Source of the DNA: CAMDPA01 sp964574325
GTDB taxonomy: Bacteria; Pseudomonadota; Alphaproteobacteria; Rhizobiales; Hyphomicrobiaceae
Reading direction: 5' to 3'
Assembly: GCA_964574325.1 (NCBI GenBank)
Contig: CAZNMY010000007.1
Span: forward strand, 37,722 to 101,721
DNA: 64,000 nt
How positions within the stretch are numbered: the first letter of the stretch is position 1; each line of letters starts with the position of its first letter. The translations under genes and the position numbers were made by a program. Below the pieces are notes generated by a model, which saw only the letters and a list, made by a program, of their open reading frames with translations, had not been told where the DNA came from and made no database searches. Shown piece by piece: positions 1 through 7,761 of this stretch.

Positions 1-253
1 GCAGTCGGTCCGCTGGACGACGCCGAACGGGCAGAAGCCGGTTGCCACGAGCGCGGGCGGCAAAGGTTTCGAGATCATCGAGTTTCGGTTCGAAAAGGAT
101 GCCGTCAATCGCGCGAAGGAGATCGTCCTCGTCGCGTCCGTCGACATGCCGATGAGCCCGAAATCCGTCGGGCTGGGCTCGGACGAGCGACGGCTGGGGG
201 CGGGCGTCGAATGGGCGGAGATCGGCTGGCGGCCCGAATTCGTCTACGAATGA
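1..253 (+). CDS. C-terminal end of an unrecognised protein (5' partial)
   Basis: An open frame enters from the left edge (first full codon at base 2) and ends at the TGA at 251-253, giving the last 83 residues of a protein. The tail is polar and mixed in charge, with a segment KEIVLVASVDMPMSPKSVG and the terminus GWRPEFVYE. I see no membrane segment and recognise no family. Codon use matches the high-GC background, which supports it being a real gene. The next gene ends only 27 bases away on the opposite strand, so the two converge. Function cannot be assigned from this fragment. Confidence 0.6.
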   Translation, partial: QSVRWTTPNGQKPVATSAGGKGFEIIEFRFEKDAVNRAKEIVLVASVDMPMSPKSVGLGSDERRLGAGVEWAEIGWRPEFVYE

Positions 254-280
254 TGAGCCTGCCTGCGCTGCACCGGCTGC

Positions 281-1519
281 TCATTCGCCGTGGTGGTGAT
301 GGGCTTTTTCGTAGTGCTGCCGCAGCAGATCGACGCCGTAGTCGTTGCCGTTCGGTGTGCGGACCAGCGTGTGCACATGGAACTTCGCCGGCTCCGGATT
401 GGTGAGGAACACGCCGGAGTGGTGGTCGAATTCAATGAAGATCACGGGGCTCTGGATGCGGTAGTAGAACGGCGTCGTTTCCTCGTATCCGCCGATCCAG
501 CAGAAGTGCGTGTCGGCGAGGTGGCGCTCCACCTCCGCCATCCGCGCCGCGTGAGGACCTGCCGGCAGCGGCGACACATACTGCGCAACGAGATCCATCA
601 GGTCGCGGCGCTGTTCGCTCGACATGCCGTCAGCGCGCAACCCCTCGAACGGCACGATGCGATTGTCCCGATGCGCACCGCCGAGATGCAGGTGATCGGC
701 GAAGTGCCAGCGGCCGGGCGGTAGTTCGCTGCCCATCATCGCCTTCGCCACCAGCGCGGTTCGCTGCTGATCCGCCGACAGCGAACGCATCAGCGACAAC
801 CCCTTGCGCTCTTCGTCCTCGAACAGGGCCGTTCCGGCAAACGGGCCGGTGTCGCAGTACGCGGGCTCCGCGCCCATGAACGTCGGCGACAGCACCATCT
901 GGCCCGCGACGACGAAACAGCTCAAGCTCAGGTGGTGGCCGAAGAGCTGCCAGCCCCACGGATCCATGGTCGACGGCTTGCCGAACAGGACGAACGTATA
1001 GGCCCACTCGCCGAGAACCTCGGGACCGCCGACGAGATCGCCCAGGAACCGGTTGAGGCGCATCACTGCGCGCGAGGACTCGAAGCCTTTCGCACTGAGG
1101 CTCGCAGCCAGAACGGCAAGCACGTGTTCGCGCACCGGGATCGAGACTTCGTCGAGGCGCAGACCGTGATGCTCGACCAGGATTTCCGTGTTCTGCCATT
1201 GCTGCCACATCGAAGAGCCGACGGGGAAACATGCCGCGGTGCGCTGCTGGGGCGACAAGAGATCGACCAGCGCCGAAGCGGCCGCTGTCATCGCTTCGAC
1301 TGGCGCGCCAGACGGCTGCAACGAGAACAGGCCCGGCTGCACATTGCCATCGGTCGTCAGTCCCCTGAACGGGGCTTCGGCGAGCCTGGCCCAGGTATCG
1401 AACAGCTCACGAGCGCGCGGGCTTTCGAGCCGGGCCTCGGCATGCTGGCGTGGCGTCTCACCCGCGATGCGCGATTTGCCCGAAGCGGGTACGTACGGCC
1501 TGTAGTCCTCCCGGCTCAT
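281..1519 (-). CDS. DUF3500 family protein
   Basis: A 412-residue protein belonging to the DUF3500 family, whose biochemical role is unknown. The diagnostic part is the C-terminus: IEFDHHSGVFLTNPEPAKFH followed by VHTLVRTPNGNDYGVDLLRQ, a block typical of the family, with a His-rich tail (HHHHGE). A central block contains GWQLFGHHLSLSCFVV. The start chosen is ATG at 1519 (MSREDYRPYV), because the 21 residues upstream are basic and unlike the family. No signal peptide is visible, so it is probably cytoplasmic. It stands alone between a convergent gene and a molybdoenzyme subunit transcribed in the same direction, 111 bases upstream. Family assignment is firm; function is open. Confidence 0.85.
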   Translation of the reverse strand: MSREDYRPYVPASGKSRIAGETPRQHAEARLESPRARELFDTWARLAEAPFRGLTTDGNVQPGLFSLQPSGAPVEAMTAAASALVDLLSPQQRTAACFPVGSSMWQQWQNTEILVEHHGLRLDEVSIPVREHVLAVLAASLSAKGFESSRAVMRLNRFLGDLVGGPEVLGEWAYTFVLFGKPSTMDPWGWQLFGHHLSLSCFVVAGQMVLSPTFMGAEPAYCDTGPFAGTALFEDEERKGLSLMRSLSADQQRTALVAKAMMGSELPPGRWHFADHLHLGGAHRDNRIVPFEGLRADGMSSEQRRDLMDLVAQYVSPLPAGPHAARMAEVERHLADTHFCWIGGYEETTPFYYRIQSPVIFIEFDHHSGVFLTNPEPAKFHVHTLVRTPNGNDYGVDLLRQHYEKAHHHHGE

Positions 1520-1630
1520 GCGAGTGCTCCTGTACTTCGAGCGCCGTTCCCGCACTATCGCAGCGTCGGCGCCGCAATGCATCGGATTTTGTCGTCGCAG
1601 CAGTATCGACGCAATCGGGTCCGATCGTGA

Positions 1631-3964
1631 TCACGCGGCGGAGCGAATGCGGGCCTCGCGGAGCAACTCGACGATGCGGGCGGGGCTGACCGGGTGCTCG
1701 TTGATGCGGATGCCGAAGGGGGCAAGCGCGTTCTCGATCCCTGAGATGATGCACGCGGCGGCCGGAATGGTGCCGCCTTCGCCCGCGCCTTTCACGCCGA
1801 TCGGGTTCACCGGCGAGGGCGTTTCGACGTGGTGGATCTCGACGCCGGGGCTCTCGCAGGCGCCCGACAGCAGATACTCGCCGTAGTTCACCGACAGCGG
1901 CGTGCCCGCGTCGTCGAACACCATCCGCTCGTAGAGCGCGTTGCCGATGCCGTGGATGACGCCGCCCTGGATCTGGCCATCGACGAGGCGCGGATTGATG
2001 AGGCGTCCGCAATCGTGCGCCACGACGTAGCGCAGCACCTTGACCTCGCCGGTCTCGATGTCGACCTCGACCTCGCAGATGTTGGTGCCGTTGGCGAAGG
2101 CGAGGCCCTTGAACTCGGAGTAGGCGGTCGCGGAGAGATCGGGCGTCACGCCGCCGGGCATGGGCGCGCCGAACGCGCCTGCGTGGCGTTGTGCGACGGC
2201 AGCCAGCGCGACCTTCGTCTGCGGCTCGCCGACGACGCGGACTTCGCCGTCTGCCAGCTCGAGGAACTTGTTCCCGGAACCGAGCATGTCGGCCGCGCTC
2301 TCGAAGATCTTCTCGCGCAGCGCTTCGCCGGCGTTGTGGACGGCAGAACCTGCCATGACCGCCGTGCGGCTGCCGACGGCGCCCATGCCGAGCGGGAACT
2401 TGTCGGTGTCCTGCAATTCGACGGTGACGTTTTCGATCGCGACGCCGAGCGCGTCGGCCGCGATCTGGGCGAGGATCGTATATGTGCCCTGGCCTTGCAC
2501 GGCCGCGCCCGAAGCGACGACGACCTTGCCGTTGATGTCGACGCGGATGGTCGCGCCTTCGTAGGGACCGACGCCGGTATCCTCGACGCAGCTCGACAAG
2601 CCCAGGCCGAGATAGCGGCCTTGGGCACGGGCTGCGGCCTGGCGTTCGCGGAAACCCTGCGCCTGGGCCAGAGCGAGATCGAGGCAGCCGGCGTAATCGC
2701 CGCTGTCGTAGGCGATCGGGGTCTTGCCGTCGCGGCCCTTGAGGCCGGTCATGTACGGCATCTGCTCGGATCGGACGAAGCTGCGGCGGCGCACCTCGGC
2801 GGGATCGAGGCGCAACTCGTGCGCGACCTTGTCGGCGAGGCGCTCCAGCACGAAACAGGCATCGGGGCGGCCCGCGCCGCGGATCGGCGATACCGGTCCC
2901 AAATTGGTATAGACGGCGTCGAGCTTCAGATCGAGCGCTTCGAGCGCGTAGGGGCCGGGGAACGAGCCGACCGCGGTGGCCGATACGATCAAGCCGTAGG
3001 GGATGTAGGCGCCGACGTCGTGCAGGCAGCGGCCGCGCACGCCCAGCATGCGCCCCTCGGCCGACACCGCGACTTCCATCTGCCATTCCTGGTCGCGCTG
3101 CTGCGTGGTGGTGAGGAAGTGCTCCTTGCGGTCCTCGACCCACTTCACGGGACGGCCGAGCTTCTCGGCTGCGATGGCGACGGCGTATTCCTCCGCGTAG
3201 AGGTTCGCCTTGGGGCCGAAGCCACCGCCGATGTCGGGAGCGACGACGCGGACCGAATTGATGTCGCGGCCCATGTGCATCGCGAGCGCGCGGCGCAGCG
3301 AATGCGGCATCTGCGTCGCCGACCACACTTCGAGACGCCCGTCGATCTCGTCGGGCCGCGCGAGCACGCCGCGGCATTCCATCGAGTGGCAACCGCCGCG
3401 ATGGGTGCGGATCGTCTCGGTGAAGACGTGCGCGGCCTTCGCGAACACGGCGGCGGTATCGCCGAAGCCGACCTGCATTGCTGTGACGAGGTTGGTGTCG
3501 GCGCCTTCGTGGGCCTTGGGGCCGGTTGCGTCCAGGGCGCGTTTGAAATCGACGACGGCGGGCAGTTCCTCGTAGTCGACATCGACCATGAAGGCGGCGT
3601 CTTCGGCCTGATAGCGGTTGTCGGCGATCACCATGGCGACGGCGACGCCGACGTGGTGGACCGCGTCTTTCGCGAGCGGGCCGTTGGTCTTGAACTGGGG
3701 CATGTTGCCGGCCGGGCCGATCGCGGGCAATACGCGGCGGGCGGGATCGAGATCATCCAGCGTGTAGACGGCGATGACGCCGGGCATGTCGCGGGCAGCG
3801 TCTGCGTTCACGGCGCGGACGCGGGCGTGGGCCAGTGGCGAGCGGACGAAGGCTGCGTGGACGACGCCTGGGACGGGGAGATCGTCGACGTAGCGCCCCC
3901 GCCCCGTCAGCAGCTTGGGGTCCTCGAGCCGGTCGACCCGCGCGCCGAAGTATCTCACGCCCAT
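1631..3964 (-). CDS. Xanthine dehydrogenase family molybdopterin-binding large subunit (CoxL-like)
   Basis: A 777-residue molybdenum hydroxylase large subunit. The N-terminal aldehyde oxidase/xanthine dehydrogenase a/b-hammerhead domain (about residues 10-130) begins GVRYFGARVDRLEDPKLLTG. It is followed by molybdopterin-binding domains with GGGFGPKANLYAEE, SPIRGAGRPDACF and the C-terminal KGAGEGGTIPAA, whose Glu matches the catalytic glutamate position. The CO-dehydrogenase signature with its Cys-Ser active loop is absent, so this is a general CoxL-like hydroxylase rather than a true CO dehydrogenase. I start at ATG 3964; the 13 residues upstream are not family-like. Partner FAD and 2Fe-2S subunits are not adjacent, so it must pair with subunits encoded elsewhere or be an orphan. 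Substrate unknown. Confidence 0.9.
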   Translation of the reverse strand: MGVRYFGARVDRLEDPKLLTGRGRYVDDLPVPGVVHAAFVRSPLAHARVRAVNADAARDMPGVIAVYTLDDLDPARRVLPAIGPAGNMPQFKTNGPLAKDAVHHVGVAVAMVIADNRYQAEDAAFMVDVDYEELPAVVDFKRALDATGPKAHEGADTNLVTAMQVGFGDTAAVFAKAAHVFTETIRTHRGGCHSMECRGVLARPDEIDGRLEVWSATQMPHSLRRALAMHMGRDINSVRVVAPDIGGGFGPKANLYAEEYAVAIAAEKLGRPVKWVEDRKEHFLTTTQQRDQEWQMEVAVSAEGRMLGVRGRCLHDVGAYIPYGLIVSATAVGSFPGPYALEALDLKLDAVYTNLGPVSPIRGAGRPDACFVLERLADKVAHELRLDPAEVRRRSFVRSEQMPYMTGLKGRDGKTPIAYDSGDYAGCLDLALAQAQGFRERQAAARAQGRYLGLGLSSCVEDTGVGPYEGATIRVDINGKVVVASGAAVQGQGTYTILAQIAADALGVAIENVTVELQDTDKFPLGMGAVGSRTAVMAGSAVHNAGEALREKIFESAADMLGSGNKFLELADGEVRVVGEPQTKVALAAVAQRHAGAFGAPMPGGVTPDLSATAYSEFKGLAFANGTNICEVEVDIETGEVKVLRYVVAHDCGRLINPRLVDGQIQGGVIHGIGNALYERMVFDDAGTPLSVNYGEYLLSGACESPGVEIHHVETPSPVNPIGVKGAGEGGTIPAAACIISGIENALAPFGIRINEHPVSPARIVELLREARIRSAA

Positions 3965-4259
3965 TCCCGGTTCCTTCCTGTGGCTGCGAAGCGCTGCGAT
4001 CACGCGGCTGAGGTTCTAGGCGGGATAGGGCGTCGGAGCAAATGGTGGGGGCGAGGCGCGATGTGGCGCGGCCTGGGCGAGGATGGCAGCGCCTTCGCCC
4101 TCGCGTAGCGAGCGTGAAAATTCCCTCCCCGTCCTTTCGGAGAGATGGGCAGGGCGAGGGGCGGCCGCTTGGCGGACGACTGCGACGAGGAACCCAGCGA
4201 ATGCTCCAATGGAGAGCCGGCCACAACAGCATCACCAACGCTTTCATCACCAACGCTTC

Positions 4260-4297
4260 GCTTCCCCGGCCGAGCGATCAGCGAGAGCCGGGGCCTT
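4260..4297. repeat. 38-bp palindromic repeat, copy 1
   Basis: This 38-base stretch is identical to 4501-4538. It contains an inverted repeat CCCCGGC (4264-4270) / GCCGGGG (4287-4293) with a 16-base loop. Both copies are preceded by CCAACGCTT. It looks like a REP-type intergenic palindrome; no coding role is apparent. Confidence 0.85.
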
Positions 4298-4311
4298 GCC
4301 GAGATGGTGTT

Positions 4312-4390
4312 GCGCACTGCCTCTACCCGTCAAGATCCCGGATGACCGCGAGGAGTCGCGGTCTCCGGGAAAGCGAGTGGAGGGGGTGGC
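4312..4390. repeat. 79-bp hairpin repeat, left copy flanking the DUF4062 gene
   Basis: Aligns without gaps to 5909-5987, 67 of 79 bases identical by my count. The core is a two-part hairpin: TCCCGGA...TCCGGGA outside and ACCGCGA...TCGCGGT inside. In the right copy the inner stem reads GCCGCGT...ACGCGGC, so two base pairs have changed on both sides together. That compensatory change shows the fold itself is conserved. Confidence 0.85.
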
Positions 4391-4500
4391 ACCTCATGCC
4401 AACCCGGCAACTCCCATCGAGTGCGGTAGCGGAGCCTACCGCACCACACATTCCCACGCGGCAGCGGTCACGGCGCAAGAAAGCCGACAGCCTCACCAAC

Positions 4501-4538
4501 GCTTCCCCGGCCGAGCGATCAGCGAGAGCCGGGGCCTT
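4501..4538. repeat. 38-bp palindromic repeat, copy 2
   Basis: Second, identical copy of the element at 4260-4297, 241 bases downstream in the same orientation. It has the same GC-rich stem (CCCCGGC/GCCGGGG) and the same CCAACGCTT lead-in. Confidence 0.85.
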
Positions 4539-4828
4539 CACGGCTGAGGTGGCGCTCGACATGCCATCGCGGCTTCAGAGGAATTCATCGGTCGCGCCAT
4601 TGGAAGCCGCAATGGAAAGAAGCGTCCACGACGGACAATCAGAGCTGAAATCTTCGTCGCGGCCAGATTGGGTCCGCCGTCAGGCGTTAACCAACAAGTT
4701 TCTACACGTGAAGCATAGAACGCCACCTATTCGGAGGGGCATAGCTGAGTTAGTATTCTAATATCGGGCTTTGCTGGATGTGCGTGGCCACGAAATGTTC
4801 GGCCGCGCTGAAGTTTATAGGTGGGGCG

Positions 4829-5818
4829 ATGGACAAAAGATACCAAGTGTTTGTCAGTTCGACTTTCGAAGATTTGGAGGATGCGCGAAGAGAGGTGTCC
4901 TCCGCCCTCTTGAAATCCGATTGCTTCCCGGCCGGGATGGAGCTTTTTCCTGCCGCTGACCTGGAGCAATTCGAGTACATCAAGCAAGTCATCTCCGACT
5001 GCGATTACTTCATCATCGTATCCGCTGGGAAATATGGATCAATTAATCCTAGAACGGGATTGAGCTATACCGAGATGGAATACGATTTTGCAGTCGAAAT
5101 CGGAAAGCCAATCATAAGACTTCTTCACCGTGATCCATTCAAACTCCTCCCCGGCATAGCCATAGAGCAACACGATAAAGGCAAGAAGAAACTATCGACT
5201 TTTAGAGAAAAGTTGACGCGGTCGCGACTTGTGAATTTTTGGGACGATGCTAAAGGCCTTGGTCAGCAGGCCATACTTGCACTTCTAGAAATGAAGAAGC
5301 GGAACCCGTCGCCGGGTTGGGTTCGTGGCAATAATGCCATTACAGTTGAATTGCTGAAGGAGCTGGAGACGTTGAGAGGTGCTGCGAAGAGGTTTTCATC
5401 AGAGAAGACAGAGAAACCTGTCGATTTCAATGACCTGACAACGCAGTCTGAAGTTTCCATAATGGTAGCTGCCGCCGAAAAACCTGACAAGGGCGCGGAA
5501 GACGGAAGCGTAGCAATTGAGAATAAGGAGATTGCTGCAGCGATATTTATGTCCTTAATTTCAAACAGCGACGCCTTGAGCATTGGGCAGGCAGCCGGTG
5601 ATATTCTTACTGGTGCCTATCCTTTCCCAAAAAAATACCACAAACATGATCACTTCTGGCTGGAGATACCTTATAATAAGATTCATCACTTTCTCCACTA
5701 CTTAGAATCCCGAGGGTTGGTTCGTGGGACTTCGTCATCATATGCTTCCAATTGGTATTTAACTCAACGTGGACGCCTTCACGCGACCTACATGTCGAGT
5801 AGGCGCAACCTTAAATAG
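4829..5818 (+). CDS. DUF4062 (TIR-like) protein with C-terminal winged-helix-like region
   Basis: A 329-residue protein. Residues about 4-110 are a clear DUF4062 domain, opening KRYQVFVSSTFEDLEDARRE and continuing with FPAGMELFPAADLEQFEYIK, CDYFIIVSAGKYGS and YTEMEYDFAVEIGKPII. This TIR/SLOG-like fold commonly forms the N-terminus of signalling or defence proteins. Residues about 115-230 are charged linker. Residues about 235-329 end in HHFLHYLESRGLVRG...SNWYLTQRGR, which reads like a winged helix. I start at ATG 4829 (MDKRYQ), behind AGGTGGGG; the 17 upstream residues are not domain-like. The gene is far more A+T-rich than its neighbours (many AAT, ATA and TTA codons), stands alone, and lies between two copies of a hairpin repeat, all signs of transfer. 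A role in anti-phage defence is inference. Confidence 0.85.
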   Translation: MDKRYQVFVSSTFEDLEDARREVSSALLKSDCFPAGMELFPAADLEQFEYIKQVISDCDYFIIVSAGKYGSINPRTGLSYTEMEYDFAVEIGKPIIRLLHRDPFKLLPGIAIEQHDKGKKKLSTFREKLTRSRLVNFWDDAKGLGQQAILALLEMKKRNPSPGWVRGNNAITVELLKELETLRGAAKRFSSEKTEKPVDFNDLTTQSEVSIMVAAAEKPDKGAEDGSVAIENKEIAAAIFMSLISNSDALSIGQAAGDILTGAYPFPKKYHKHDHFWLEIPYNKIHHFLHYLESRGLVRGTSSSYASNWYLTQRGRLHATYMSSRRNLK

Positions 5819-5908
5819 TTGGTTCGTCTTACAATTTGCACCAATAGATCAAGAGCTAGCCCGCTTAAGCAGCGAGTCCTCTCGTTCGACCACCACCACT
5901 CACCCGCC

Positions 5909-5987
5909 GCGCACTGCCTTTACCCGGCAAAATCCCGGATAGCCGCGTTGAGACGCGGCTTCCGGGAACGCGAGTGGAGGGGGAGGC
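5909..5987. repeat. 79-bp hairpin repeat, right copy flanking the DUF4062 gene
   Basis: Direct repeat of 4312-4390, 67 of 79 bases identical by my count, same orientation. Stem pairs that differ between copies differ on both arms (A-T to G-C and A-T to T-A), so pairing is kept. It lies 90 bases past the DUF4062 stop and just before the convergent HerA-like gene, so it could also act as a transcription barrier. Confidence 0.85.
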
Positions 5988-5999
5988 GTACGCCACCAC

Positions 6000-7484
6000 C
6001 TATCGCTTCATGCCCAGCGACTTCAGGATGATGTTCTTGATCATGGTGGCGGCGGTGCGGCTGGCGGTGCGCTGCATGTCCTTGGCGATCATCTCGCCGA
6101 TGCCTTGATTGTAGCGACCGGTCTTCGGGTTCTTGCCGCCCGCGAAGATCGTGCCCCAGAAGCCGCCGCCGCCCGCGTCGGCTTCCTGCGCCTCCTCGGA
6201 GCCGGCTTTCTTGTCGATCATTTCCTTGGCGCTTTCGCGCTCCTGGCGGTCCTCGTACTTGCCGAACACGGGGCTGTATTCGATGCAGCCGCGGCGCTCC
6301 TCGTCCGTGAGCGGACCGATGCGCGCTTGCGGCGGGCAGATCAACGTCCGCTGCACCATCGAGGGCTCGCCCTTGTTCTCCAGGAACGAGACGAGCGCCT
6401 CGCCGACCTTCAGCTCCTTGATCACCTCGGCGGTGTCGAGATCGGGGTTCTGGCGGAAGGTCTTGGCGGCGGTCTCGACGGCTTTCGCCTCCTGCGGCGT
6501 GAACGCGCGCAGTGCGTGCTGCACGCGGTTGCCGAGCTGCGCGGAAACGGTATTCGGTACGTCCATCGGGTTCTGCGTCACGAAATAGACGCCGACGCCC
6601 TTGGAGCGAACCAGACGCGCGATCTGCTCGATGCGTTCGAGCAGCGGCTTGGGCGCGTCGTTGAACAGCAGATGCGCCTCGTCGAAGAAGAACACGAGCT
6701 TGGGCTTGGGCTGGTCGCCGACTTCCGGCAGCGTCTGCCAGAGCTTCGACAGCATCCACAGCAGGAACACCGCATAGAGGCGCGGTTTCTCCATCAGCTT
6801 GTCGGCGGCGAGAATGTTGATGATGCCGCGGCCGTCCGGCGCGGTGCGCACGAAGTCCTTGATGTCGAGGGCGGGCAGGCCGAAAAAGTGCCCCGCGCCC
6901 TGTTCTTCGAGAACGAGAATGCGGCGCTGGATCGCGCCGACAGACGCGGTCGCGACGTTGCCGTACTTGGTCGTCAACTCCTTGCCGCGCTCGGAGATGT
7001 TGCTGATGATGGCGCGCAGATCGGCGAGATCGTCGAGCGGCATCTTCTCGTCGGCGGCGACGCGGAAGGCGATGTTGAGCACGCCCTCCTGTACCTCGTT
7101 GAGCTCGAGCATGCGGCCGAGCAGCAGCGCGCCCATGTCGTTGACGGTGGCGCGGACCGGGTGGCCCTTCTCGCCGGTGACGTCCCAGAACACGGTCGGG
7201 TAGGCCTTGTTCTCGTATGCCTCGATGCCGAGTTCTTCGAGGCGCTTCTTGACGAAGGGCTTGGGCTCGCCCACGGCCGCGACGCCGGAAAGATCGCCCT
7301 TGATGTCGGAGGCGAACACGGCGACACCCGCGTCCGAGAAGCCTTCAGCGAGGGTCTGCAGCGTGACCGTCTTGCCGGTGCCGGTGGCGCCCGTGATCAG
7401 GCCGTGGCGATTGGCCAGGCGCAGTTCGAGCAGCTCGTCCTTGCCGTCGCTCTTGCCGACCAGAATTTTATCGTCCTGAAGCAT
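6000..7484 (-). CDS. HerA-like (DUF853) ATPase
   Basis: A 494-residue P-loop ATPase of the DUF853/HerA-C family (E. coli YjgR type). Walker A is GATGTGKT at residues 32-39, Walker B is LVFFFDEAHLLF near residue 275, and a later block GVYFVTQNPMDVPNTVSAQL carries the sensor region; an arginine-finger-like segment follows (GNRVQHALRAFTPQEAKAV). The C-terminal 80 residues are charged and Gly/Ala-rich. The start is ATG 7484 behind AGGAG with 7-base spacing. Family members are soluble helicase-like ATPases of unclear role. The gene is monocistronic, with a large palindrome upstream. No nuclease partner (NurA-like) is next to it. Confidence 0.93.
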   Translation of the reverse strand: MLQDDKILVGKSDGKDELLELRLANRHGLITGATGTGKTVTLQTLAEGFSDAGVAVFASDIKGDLSGVAAVGEPKPFVKKRLEELGIEAYENKAYPTVFWDVTGEKGHPVRATVNDMGALLLGRMLELNEVQEGVLNIAFRVAADEKMPLDDLADLRAIISNISERGKELTTKYGNVATASVGAIQRRILVLEEQGAGHFFGLPALDIKDFVRTAPDGRGIINILAADKLMEKPRLYAVFLLWMLSKLWQTLPEVGDQPKPKLVFFFDEAHLLFNDAPKPLLERIEQIARLVRSKGVGVYFVTQNPMDVPNTVSAQLGNRVQHALRAFTPQEAKAVETAAKTFRQNPDLDTAEVIKELKVGEALVSFLENKGEPSMVQRTLICPPQARIGPLTDEERRGCIEYSPVFGKYEDRQERESAKEMIDKKAGSEEAQEADAGGGGFWGTIFAGGKNPKTGRYNQGIGEMIAKDMQRTASRTAATMIKNIILKSLGMKR

Positions 7485-7524
7485 GGATAGGCTCCTGTCG
7501 GCACGCCGCTGTGCTCTTATGATT

Positions 7525-7589
7525 CTAGAGCATCTTTATCCGACCGGTGAAGCGCGACAGCGATTCCGTCCGGTCGGATGATGCTCTAG
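7525..7589. repeat. Large intergenic palindrome (CTAGAGCATC type)
   Basis: Left arm 7525-7547 and right arm 7570-7589 are inverted copies: CTAGAGCATC-ATCCGACCGG pairs along 20 bases, the left arm having a 3-base insertion (TTT). The loop is about 22 bases. CTAGAGCAT-ended palindromes are a common interspersed repeat in Rhizobiales. It lies 41 bases upstream of the HerA-like start, between two minus-strand genes. Confidence 0.8.
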
Positions 7590-7761
7590 TGCCGGGGGCT
7601 TGGGCGCAGGCGTTGAGCCGCTCCGGCGACGCGGGACGCGAATCTATTAGCGATTCCACTTGGCATGCCTGTGGCGGCAATTCAATTATCGGTTGCAGGC
7701 GAAACTCAATTTACCCACGGCATTGAACAGTGGCCGCAGCATTATCGGAGGCGACTGGCAC

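Larger units (their letters stand above)
3965..4828. other. 864-bp gene-poor region with repeats before the DUF4062 gene
   Basis: No convincing gene here: the open frames are arginine- and serine-rich, overlap one another and resemble no family. The stretch holds two identical 38-base palindromic repeats (4260-4297 and 4501-4538), several copies of TCACCAACGCTT, and one copy of a 79-base hairpin repeat (4312-4390) that recurs beyond the next gene. Base composition falls from about 4560 rightwards, marking the left border of a lower-GC insert. Confidence 0.7.

Noticed and set aside
1829..4108. 759-codon frame antisense to the molybdoenzyme large subunit
   Set aside because: Shadow of the minus-strand gene, which has clear family motifs; the antisense product is Asp/Gly/His-rich low complexity.
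4042..4761. Open frames in the repeat-rich spacer before the DUF4062 gene
   Set aside because: They run through both palindromic repeats, overlap in three frames and lack a ribosome site or family-like residues.
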